Positions 51,626 through 61,753 of a stretch of 64,000 nucleotides of DNA are shown here, piece after piece. The first letter of the stretch is position 1; every line of letters begins with the position of its first letter. The stretch lies in assembly GCA_023333565.1 (NCBI GenBank), contig JAJKFH010000115.1, positions 2,108,001-2,172,000 on the forward strand, given 5' to 3'. The notes under the pieces are model-generated. The model made no database searches and had not been told where the DNA came from. It worked only from the letters and a program-made list of their open reading frames with translations. The DNA comes from Puffinus mauretanicus (lineage: Eukaryota > Chordata > Aves > Procellariiformes > Procellariidae). A program made the translations under genes and the position numbers.

Positions 51626-54600
51626 TTTCCACCATTTTTTTTTATTGCACCTTTTCAAGTTTATCATTCCATCTTTCCTGTGAATTAAATCATTACCTAA
51701 TTCAGTATTCTTTAATCAATAGTTCTTTTCTAATACAAAAGTCTCTCATATCATAGAACCTTACACAAACTGCTATTATTTTATTCAGTAGTTAAACAGG
51801 TAATTTCAGGAGAAGTATTTTAAGTATGTTTTCAGGCAAATATATGTTTCTGGATAACTGACAACTGAACACAATGATCTATTGGAGACTATAGGTCTTC
51901 CTTTAATGAAAACCTTAACTCTGCAAAGAACACAGCAAATGGCAAAACTCCCACTAAATTCCTTGCAGGAAAACTGCACCTCAGATTGTCTTGATGGCAG
52001 AGAGAGGAAAGATGCTACACTATGGTTTCAGATCTACCAGCCCAAGGTACTCTGAAGGTGCCCTAGCCAGAAATCATATATTACATCCCCAACAAAAAGA
52101 ATCTGTATGGGTCTATTCATTACCTGACTTTGAAACCTTGCTAAATTAAATGCCCAAATCACATAAAGTTCTTTGTGTATGCACATCTCTATGACAGGTG
52201 TTTAAACATTATAATCTGCATGGTAACAGAAACATCTTTTTCTAATTTGGGAGTTCATATTAAGCAGTATTTTGCGCTATGGGCAGTTTCAACAACCTCA
52301 GTGCAGAGTAATGTTCTTTCCAAGATGAAGGTGGCAAAATCTGGTCCTTTTTGAGTGAAAATAAGAACTTGGGCCATACTGTGGTAGTATTTTCATGTTG
52401 TGCAGAAAACTCCATTATAATGTCTTAGCTCTGCCCTACTGAACCTGGAGTACTTGCAATAATCAGTGCCCTTTTTAGCCTGTGTTTTCTGCAAATTATG
52501 TAAAATCAATCTTAAGGGATTAATTTCTACACTTTTATGTAATGTTTACAAACACAGAAATTATATGTAAATTAATGTAAATCACTTGTTTGTATGCACA
52601 GTAGAAACTACCTAAATCTCATTTTTCAGACAGCAGGAGGGAAGAAAGTCACAAAATGGTGGAGTGGTAGCAAGCTGACCTAGAGGATCATCACTGCAAA
52701 ATAAGCTATTTGACAATAGAAAAAAATTAATAAAAATAGATCTATGATCTCGGCTTTTATGCAGAACAGTAGCAATAAACAATGAAAAGGCAACTGGCCT
52801 ATTCTATAGAAGGAGATTTACCATGGAAAGTGTTAGATATTTCCTAAGTGCATCTTGTTGATACTAGGTACTGAATACAATGTGTCGAAAATCCTTTATA
52901 TCTCTCTTCTACTTAATTGATTGAACTAATTATACTGGAAGAAAAAAGCGGAGGAAAAAATGGTGAGGGTTTTTTTTGCTTTCATACCCAACAGTAAAAG
53001 GAAAAAAATTAACAGAATACTACAGATGCCTGTGAGTTTGTCTGGGGACTAAATTTAACATTGTGTTATTAGAACCATTTGTGACTTAAAAAAACCCGTT
53101 GGCTTTGAGAGCTTTCATTTTTGAAAACTGTTTTATACAGTTGGTCAGAAGTTTCCCTCCAGCATGTTAGTTTTTCAAGAAACTGTTTACACATCTTCCT
53201 TTATACGACGCCGGCAGCACATAGGGGACTTAAAATGAAAGTAATTTACCTGCAGGTTTATAACAGATACAAGGCAGATTATAAGCCACTACTCAAGAAT
53301 CTTGAAAACTCAGAATCAGTATCCATTACCCACTGACTATTTTGCAAAGCATACGTAAAGATATAAGGAAACACAAGGAAAATGAGAAAAAAAGAATCCT
53401 TCGCTTGTTTAGGTAAAAAGCTTTGAACTAGACACACTAGGAAGGCAGTGTGCAGAAGTTTCAAGATCTTATACAGATGGCATTTTTTCCTATTGAAACG
53501 CAAACACCAGCCCTCTAGTATTGTCTGTGAACAGATTATGTGCAAACGTGTTAAACTTGGTCCGTGTTGCCAAGCGTGTGACATACTCTCATTTGTTCCT
53601 GAGAATATTAGTCTGTTTCTCCATGAGGTAACATCCTTTAAATGCGTTCCTGTCTTCCATATGACATTTGCCAAGAAAAGCTCTGAGGCTTACTCTCCTT
53701 GCTCCCAACCCTCAAAGCACGCTGCAATCAGGGGCAAACGTACATTCACATGTAAGCATCAGCAAGATTTCCCCAATTTAATTTACTTGCCTGCATAAAT
53801 AATTTTTATTTTATTCCAAATTCTGATTTTCTCTGTTCCAGAAAAAGGTTGGTAAATGCAAAATATTCCATTAATAGGATAGAAGAGCTGTAGGGCCCAT
53901 AACCTTGTGATTGAACATACCACTGACTTGTAGGTTTGGAAAAAAATTTCTCCTACTATCAAATACTAAAATAGATTAATCTAGAAACTGTGTTAGTAGA
54001 GTTCTTCATTTTCTTTACTGAAACATCAAGTATTGTTATTTATTTGGATTGCTCCTGAAGTTTCAAAAATTGAGTTTCTTTGATGGTTTTCTTCTTTCTT
54101 TACTAAGATCTTACTTTGGAAATGGAAGCAGTTAATAAATAGCTGGTCATTGCCCAAGCACACAAAAAGAGTAACATACTGGCAAAACATAACATCATAG
54201 TTTAAATCACAAAAATGTTAGTGCTAAATAGTACTTGACACTGTTTTAATGATCAGAGTTAATTGTCAGCCATACGTTTGAAGAGGGAGGAGAATGGAAA
54301 AGTTGTTGAACTGTTGAATTAAGTTAGATCAATTCATAAAATCAGCCAGCATTCCAGTATGGGATGGGCAGCTTGCAAGGAGTTAATGTGTCCTTAGCAC
54401 TTTGTAGTTTAAATTACTTTTAGAAAGTAATATCCATATTGTACCTTGAAGGAAGGCCTAAGCAGTAAACTTGAACGGCTGCCTGAGTTGGCAATCATTT
54501 CATAGAGACAAGACACTGCACGAGAAATTGCTCTATAAATAAGATCCCTTACAGAAGAATTAAAATGAAATTCATATTATTGATGTTCACTAGGAGCCAT

Positions 54601-57600
54601 AAAAAACACAAGACAGCCAGGAAGTGGCACTTGTTTCAAATCACTGCCAGAAACACCTGAAGGACACCCTCAAAGTCAGTTTGATCAATGATGATGAATA
54701 CATTGGTCAAGCTTTCTGTGCAACTGTAATGCATTTGGAAGCCTTGAGGAAATGCATCTGGCAAAAGGAAATAGGACAGATATGAGATATCCCTACTGCA
54801 AAGCCTTTCCTATGACCATTAATCCAGAAATGTGCCCTACCTTACTGAGCAAAGTATCTCTAAATTCTTCCCTGTCTCCTCCTCAACTCTGTTTATGGGG
54901 CTTCAGATCTCCCCTGTCCTCATCTCCTTGATATAAGCTCTCTGAAGAGAGACCATCTTTTCGTGGTTTGAAGGGAGATCAGCAATCATGCTGCCAGAAT
55001 GAGACCTACGATCCTGACTGCTAAAGCATACATTTCGCTAGCAGTGTTAAGAAAGAAACCATTGTGTGATGGTTGCACTGGATCTCTGACTGCTGTGGCT
55101 GGATATTCTGTGAGCATTTACGCAAAGCTGTCAGTACTGGAAAAACGTCACATAAAACTTTAAAGGTTTAACCTGTAAATCTGATGGGGACGATGGCTGC
55201 AGGTAGGTGGAGGTGGGAGAGAAAGAGATTGAAAAGTGTATACCACCTGTTTGAACGAAGGCTTCTATATGTGATAGAAGAGGCAGAGATAAATAGAAAA
55301 GAAATCAAATTGCTGGAACCAATGTCAGAAGCAAAAAGAATGCAAACCAGAAAGCAAGAAATCATCAGCTAAGCTGAATTGGATTACTGGAGCCCTTCCA
55401 TGAAAGTCATGATTTGTTCTCCTCTATAATTTAGCCTTTTCTTCAGACACCACAAACCATGAGCAAAATATTCTGAACTACTGCAGCAGATGGCACTTTG
55501 TGAGGGGGGGTGATTGATATTCTGCAGTTAGCAGTGACACTGATGGCACCGCATAGCAACAAGAACCTGCAAATATTTGAATTGTGTTTAGAATAAAACT
55601 TATTTCTATTTGCTGCTTTTTTGAAAATGATTTTCAGTCAGCTTCACACCTATGAAAAGTGACAAATTAATGTCACCAGGGCTATCAATCTGCTATTATT
55701 GCACACAGCAGATATGGCCCTGTCAGCTGCCATAGCTGTGAACTTTAACCACATTCCTTAGGGGTGATAGCATAACATCCAAATCGCTTAAGTACTTTGA
55801 TACCTGAAGAGTATGTTGGGAAGTGTATTCAGAATACCATACCTGATAAAAGAGACTACAACAATTTGATTAGAAGTAATTTCTGTCTATTCTTCTAGTT
55901 GCTGATTATTAGAGAAAATAACAGCTAGTCAAAATAGCTCAAACAATTTAAATGTTTGAGCAAAAAATGGCTTACTGAGATGTTTAATTAAAAATTATGT
56001 TTTCACTTGATGTTTTCCAATATCTAAAAATGTACTGTAAGCACATTTATGATTTATGCTTTTTGTTGCTTTTTTTTTAAAAAAACAACCATGTGCAATT
56101 CTAGGAAATAAAGAATTTTTTTGTAGATGACATCATTGTATGGTTTTTAACACTGTAATAACTTCCATTTACTGACCATATTTCTTGATCCTTTATTTTT
56201 TTGTTCTTTCCCCTGCAAGTGTTTCGTTTGAATTCAGGCTCCCTAAGAACTATAAAACCTTGCTCATGAACTTTTGCTCACAGAGCACACAAAGCATGGA
56301 TTTCAGCATCATATGTCTTCCCTGTACTGCAGGTCCTGTTCCTGAATTTAGCAGGTATAGAAAAAAGGAGTTAGTAGCCAACTAAATGCTAACATCTTAC
56401 TCAATTATAAATTGTCTTGGATAGAATTTAAACATACCTTTTAAAGTTGCATTAAATTAAGGCCTAGAAGAACTTAGTCTTACTAATAAGGCTGCTAATA
56501 AAAGCATCAATTAGTGTTAATTTAGGCAATGTAGTCCCTGAAAACTGCTTCTTAATTCACACACTTGTACGATGCCAGACAGCCAGCAGGCAGCAATAAC
56601 ATTCAGTTTCTTTTGCCCTGTAGCATGATTCTGCACTCTCACGTATACTACCAGCAATGTGCTTACTGTTGTGCATTAAACAGTCTCCAATCAATAGGCT
56701 GGATTTGAACTGACAGCTATGCGATATATTTCTCCATTAGCTGAGGCTGATTTTAACAGATACATGTACAAGCAAAAGAAACTAAAAGAATTTGGACTCT
56801 GCAATTTTATGCACCATTGAAACACAAACAAAGAATTATTATTTACCTTAGGCTTGCTAATGTTGGAATTAAATATGTCATTCTGCAACTACATTTCCCT
56901 CACTGCTAACACATTGGGAAATGATAGTATTTAAGACTCGAATAAATAACTTAATGATTCAGGGCAAAATCAGTGTTTTGTATTGAAAGAGTCAAGCTCA
57001 TTCATGTTCTGAACATTCTTGCAAGAGCATTTAATTTCTTGAGAAGAAAACTTTGACATGAATGACAGAGAGTAGTTAGGATCAAGTATAGATCTCATCA
57101 TCATGCTTCATTACTTTAAGGATAGTAAGTACTGTATGAGGTTTCCAAAGTTGGTTTATTTTGCACATTAGTCACAACCATGCTCTTTTTGATAGGACAA
57201 TTAAATAGACCATTAGTCATTTTATAGGGTATTTATTCACCAGCCAAGAGGAAATTGTTATTCTGCTCTGAGATGAGCTGGGTAATTCCTGACAGATAAA
57301 ATCAGAAACCTTCTTCAGAGATGTATGCATATCCAGATGCCCACCTTCAATTAATTCCAGCAGCAAGGTTTATTACCCTGTCCTTATAGAGTGCTTAAGT
57401 ACCTCACAGTAAAGTTCCTTTCAGCTCTGTAGCAAATTAGTTGCTGGATCGCAAAACTTGCCTCTCAGGAAAGGCATTACAAAAGCTAAGGTCAATTAAG
57501 TTTGATTTGGCTTAGCTTATAGATTCACCTTTAAATCGGCTAAAATGACACCAATTCACAAACCCAATTCTGATCTCTTTAAAGTATGGTTTGAAAGATG

Positions 57601-58083
57601 GCTGGCATCCTTGTAGAGAGGTAAAATATTCAAGGTCCTCGAATTTATGTCTTCTTTGGCCAGGGCAAGCCCAGCTGTCTCTTCCCAAGGTCACAGCTAG
57701 CAGATTGCAACAACTTTAAGCAACAGACTCTCTATGAAATATCCATTCATACAAGTAGACTGTACATCTAATGGAAGAAGACCACGTTCCAGCCTGGTAC
57801 TCAGCACACAAAAACAAGTGCAGTGCCTCTTATAGGTACCTCTTTTTCATGGAGCAATTGTACCGTACTCCATGATATTAGTGTAACATCAAACATACAT
57901 TTGGACGTTTTCAGTTGTGTTTGTTATACCCCAGTTTAGACAGAGTTAATCTGAGAGAAATGGAAAGAGGGAAAAGGGGACTGCTGTGGAAAAATGTACT
58001 AACAAATTTGTCTAGTTTATGAACAGATAAAAAGTTTTCCATCAGTCTGCACCTTACATAATGCAACAAGGCCTGATAAATAA
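51626..58083. other. Unique sequence, possible conserved noncoding elements
   Basis: No gene or dispersed repeat is recognised. Overlapping open frames of 131 (minus, 53279-53674) and 116 (plus, 53448-53798) codons share the same DNA, so at most one could be real, and neither shows a domain. Sequence at 55650-55790 and 56440-56780 has the non-repetitive, motif-dense texture of vertebrate conserved noncoding DNA; this is inference only. Confidence 0.4.
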
Positions 58084-58088
58084 CACCT

Positions 58089-58853
58089 TGTGGGGAGTTG
58101 ACCTTTGCTGGCTGCCAGATGCCCATCCAGCTGCTCTCTCACTCCCCCTCCTCAACAGGACAGGGAGAGAAAGTAAGATGGAAAAGTTCATGGGTCACGA
58201 TAAAGACAAGGACACTTACCAATTATTGTCATGGGCAAAACAGACGCAATGTGGGGAAAATTAACTTGATCTATTGCCAAAAAAAGTAGAGTCGGTGACA
58301 AAAAAAAGACAAAAAGTAAAACACCATCCTCCCCATACCCCCTTTTTTCCACAGGTTCAACTTCACTCCTCCATCCCCGACTCCTCTACCTCTTCCCCCT
58401 GAGAGAGCAGAGGATGGGGTCGGTCCATAACAGCTCCTCGCTGCCGCTCCCTCCTCCTCACGCGTTTCCCTGCTCCAGGCTGGGGCCTTCCCACGGGCTG
58501 CAGGGAAACCCCTGCCCCACCGGGGTCTCTCCCGGGGCCGCAGGGGCGTCTCTGCTGGGGCGCCCGGAGCCCCTCCTCCCCTCCTCCTGCTCTCCCCGCG
58601 GGGCTCGCAGGGCTGGTTCTCACACGGGTCCCTCAGCCCTGGCTGCCGGGCAGCGTTTTGCCCTTCCTTACCCGGGCTCTCCCCGAGGCGCCCGCCCGCG
58701 GCTGAGGGGCTCAGCTGTGCCCTGCGCTGGGGCCGTTGGAGCCGGCTGGAACCGGCTGTGTCCGGCCCGGGGCAGCCCCGGCCGCGCCTCGCAGGGGCCG
58801 CCCTGCAGCTCCCCCCTGCTGCTGTTGGCACCCGGGCACCTGCACCCGGTACA
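58089..58853 (-). mobile_element. CpG-rich ERV LTR, copy B
   Basis: Same element type and orientation as 26581-27366, from TGTGGGGAGTTGACC to CCCGGTACA on the plus strand. The block 58452-58801 is identical by eye to copy A. On either side the two copies differ by many substitutions and small indels (for example CAGCTCCCCCCTGCTGCTG here against CAGCCCCCCCTGCTCCTGCC in A). The minus-strand poly(A) hexamer has changed to AATAGA (plus TCTATT). No clear TSD was found. Long frames here (58271-58831, 58414-58869) are GC artefacts mirrored in copy A. Confidence 0.85.
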
Positions 58854-58858
58854 TCTGC

Positions 58859-60545
58859 TCTTTTTCTAAAGAGAACAGGAGGCCTGAGTTTTCAGTACTG
58901 GCAAAATGAAAACAGGCATTGCTTTGGAAAAGTCTAAGGAGGTATGCTGGTTATTGTTGACTGTAACTAATGTGATGCTTCGATGTATGCAATGGAGATA
59001 TAGTTAAAAAGCAGGGGAAGGCTATTTTACTGGGAGATGAATTGTTTGTATCTTGTTGACCTAGGACAATTATTTAGGTAAAGTTCAGAGAAATACTGGA
59101 AGAAATAAACAACTCAATGATGGAAATGCTTTTGTTCAGTTTTAAAAGCAGAAAAATATATCTCATCTTAGGCAAGATTCATAAACTTTCCTTGGTATTT
59201 CAAACAGGTAATGCCCTTGATAGTCGTTAACTGGCAGAACTTCTGACAAATGAACATTAAGATGTGTTTGATAACATGGACCAACCTCTGCTTATCTCAG
59301 CCCAGAATACAGATACAATACATTCACAGACATGTGATGGCTGTAGATCCTCATTAAGCCCCTTCTTACTTCCAGGACTGAACCAGACACAGAACCCTTG
59401 TCACATGAACACTTTCTTACCCTACTTAGCTATAGACAAAGACACGCCACCACCACCTATGACCGAAGTTACCTTAATCTGATTTTGAGACCCTGGCTGT
59501 CTATATTTCTAGCTAGCCATTAACTAGTTCAACAAGCAACCAAGTCAGATACCATTCCTGGGACTGGTGGCAGCCAGTCCCTTTACCTGGAATCCGTGAA
59601 AAATGCTATGCTGCAGAGGAAATTCAAGAAGCCCTTGTCACCCCTTCCCCTTGAAGGGTGCTGAAAATGGCAGAAACAACACTCGGGCAAGAACTATGAT
59701 AAAGAAGTACTCTGGCAGCCTGTTTTGATAATTTGAGATACTGGCTTCAGCCCTCCAGCAACGCTAAGATTGCAGGTGGTTTGAAACAACACACCATGCC
59801 AGACATGCAATATTCCTGAGGACCTACAATCTATGCCCAGGTCCACTAGTACACTTATATTAGTGGAACTCAGAAGAATGAATCACACCATTAAAACCAA
59901 ATTATGAATACGTGATTTGTACTTAATGTTAATTTAGTAAATTAGATCTTTTTAAACATGCATATTTCATTTGTCTGAGTCATTAACCCTAAACTAATAT
60001 TTCAAAATATAATCTTTTAATAAGTTTGATTATCAGGCATGCTTTATTAGAAGGATGCTCAGTTTCTGAATTAAGAGCCCTCTCTTCTTCAAAGTACTAG
60101 CAACATTTAGCTGAACTTGTGCTTTGAAATGATCAACAGTAACTTATATGCATGTTGTGAGAAAATTGGCACATACTTCCGCTAATAGTCACAGGAATTA
60201 ATCCTCAAAATTTTATCTCACTGACATGAAATTCTACCCTCATGAGTCCACTATATTCCTTGCAGCATTTCATAGATAATTTTTCTTGATCTACGTTCAT
60301 AACCTACTGAGTTCCATTCCGTTAAATTTTTGTTTTTTTCCTTAGACTGTCTGAGTTTCTCTCCATATTTGCTGCTCCTTGTGTCCTTCTGTCAATCCGC
60401 ATTTCATATTTTGTATGAGCTGTATCCACAAGCTGATGAATAGAGTTTAGAGAAACTTAAAAATACATTTAGGGACACTGAACATTAATGCTTGTGGATT
60501 AAAGGGTAACATCTGAGAACAGGAGCTGTAATCAAAGTCATGAGG
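58859..60545. other. Unique sequence, no gene recognised
   Basis: No repeat or gene is recognised. The part 59340-59830 is less AT-rich than the rest, but its longest open frame (59264-59482) has no recognisable content. Confidence 0.45.
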
Positions 60546-60659
60546 GTGGTTGTGGTTGTGGATTTCCCCCCCTCCTCTCCCCTGAACCACTCTACGATCT
60601 CAGGAGTTCCCGTTAGGCCTTGGCCTTTGTGTAATGAGTTGGGCGGTTAAGTGTCCCTT

Positions 60660-60750
60660 GACCGTACCAGGAACTCTTGCATGGCTAAGGTGGGGAGCGG
60701 CACTGACCGTACCAGGAACTCCTGTTGCCTGGCCAAGGTGGGGAACAAGA
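60660..60750. repeat. 45-bp tandem duplication in LTR-like element
   Basis: GACCGTACCAGGAACTC starts at 60660 and again at 60705; each unit also has TGGCYAAGGTGGGGA. The two copies differ by a few substitutions and a small indel. Confidence 0.8.
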
Positions 60751-60846
60751 GCGGGAATAATTCATCATTTCTGACAGCCTTGAAACATTCTCTGTGCGGA
60801 TCATAGCTCGAGTAGAACAGTACCATTGTTCCGGATTGTGGCCAGT

Positions 60847-61079
60847 ATTGACTAAAGTCAATCATCTTGCGAACCAAGATGATTGGTTAAACAGTGATGA
60901 TGATTAAACAGTGGTCCTAAGTGAGACCCTTTGAGGTCTCCTGGACCGCAGTGGGCTGCGCCCAGAATCTCCCTCTGAGTGGAACGCCCCTCAGAGCTCA
61001 CAAACTCTCGAGGTTGCGATAATTGGAGCACCGTCACTGACAACGGGACCTGGGCTGAAACACTCCTTGAGGCGCAACC
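60847..61079. other. Cluster of adjacent perfect hairpins
   Basis: In order: ATTGACT/AGTCAAT (60847-60862, 2-nt loop); CAATCATCTTG/CAAGATGATTG (60859-60869 with 60875-60885, 5-nt loop); GAGACC/GGTCTC (60923-60928 with 60935-60940); TGGGC/GCCCA (near 60953-60965); CTCTGAG/CTCAGAG (60973-60979 with 60990-60996); and GGTTGCG/CGCAACC (61012-61018 with 61073-61079). A TTAAACAGTG direct repeat lies between the second and third. The first two overlap and are alternatives. Structured RNA in a retroviral LTR or leader is one explanation. Confidence 0.6.
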
Positions 61080-61543
61080 CCTAGCCTGTTGAGAAGTGCC
61101 GGGACATTTGACGTGACTATTTCACTGGACTCAAGGGGAATTTTTAACAGGTATACCTTTTGTACATTTGTGTCTGTGTGTATGTGTGTGAATTGATGGA
61201 GGTACCCACTAGCTAGTATAGTATAAATATTACCATCTCAAATCTGTAATTAAGCCACTGTCGTGACTGTACTAGACTCTACTAACTTACTTTGTAATGT
61301 TAAATTAGTCAATGATTAAGTGTTGCTAAAATCTTGTGATCCACCTTAAAACTGCAATTGAACCATAGACTGCTGCTAGACACATGTAATCCCTTAAACA
61401 TAAACCGTTGACCAAGTCTGGGACTAGGAGTGGACCCAGCCACACCTAAGCTTCATCAGGAGTTTAGAAAGCAAGGGGGTATACTCTGAATCTCGTGACT
61501 CAACGGGCAAGTCTCTCTTACCCTTTTTTGTCCTCAGTCTCTG

Positions 61544-61550
61544 TATAAAT
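61544..61550 (+). promoter_or_regulatory. TATA box in LTR-like element
   Basis: TATAAAT lies in the first copy of a 14-bp direct repeat; the second copy gives TATAATT at 61563. An ATTAAA signal follows 127 bp downstream of the first TATA. Confidence 0.45.
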
Positions 61551-61753
61551 CAACAGTCTCTGTATAATTCCAACTCAATTCTAACTCGATTTTCCTTTGT
61601 ATGGTTCATCCATGGAGTAAGTGATAGAGTGAACCTTGCCATCAAACTCTGTTAAGTCGCACTTTTACAAATTTCTATTAAAACCCCTTTCTACTAATAC
61701 ATTTGATGGTGATTCTTTAAGCGGCCTCTAAACCACTCATTCGCGACAGTGAT

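Larger units (their letters stand above)
60551..61748 (+). mobile_element. LTR-like ERV element, 5' boundary uncertain
   Basis: The right end is a convincing LTR 3' part: a doubled CAGTCTCTGTATAA (61535 and 61554, period 19) containing TATAAAT (61544-61550), then ATTAAA (61677-61682), and a CTCATTCGCGACA terminus. The CpG-containing, more balanced sequence continues upstream to about 60551, which suggests a 1.2-kb LTR or an LTR with attached 3' interior. GTGGT (60546-60550) against GTGAT (61749-61753) is a 4 of 5 TSD for the long version. GTGAC (61263-61267) gives an equally good match for a 481-bp version. It includes a 45-bp tandem duplication and a hairpin cluster. No open frame of note lies inside. 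Confidence 0.65.

Noticed and set aside
51290..51756. Overlapping frames of up to 141 codons
   Set aside because: They run through the solo LTR at 51117-51620 and out into flanking DNA, with no coding signature.
26581..58853. Copies A and B as the two LTRs of one provirus
   Set aside because: They are 31.5 kb apart, far too long for an ERV, with several unrelated insertions and no gag/pol/env between them.
58271..58869. 186- and 151-codon open frames
   Set aside because: Mirror images of those in LTR copy A; a by-product of GC content, with no domain.
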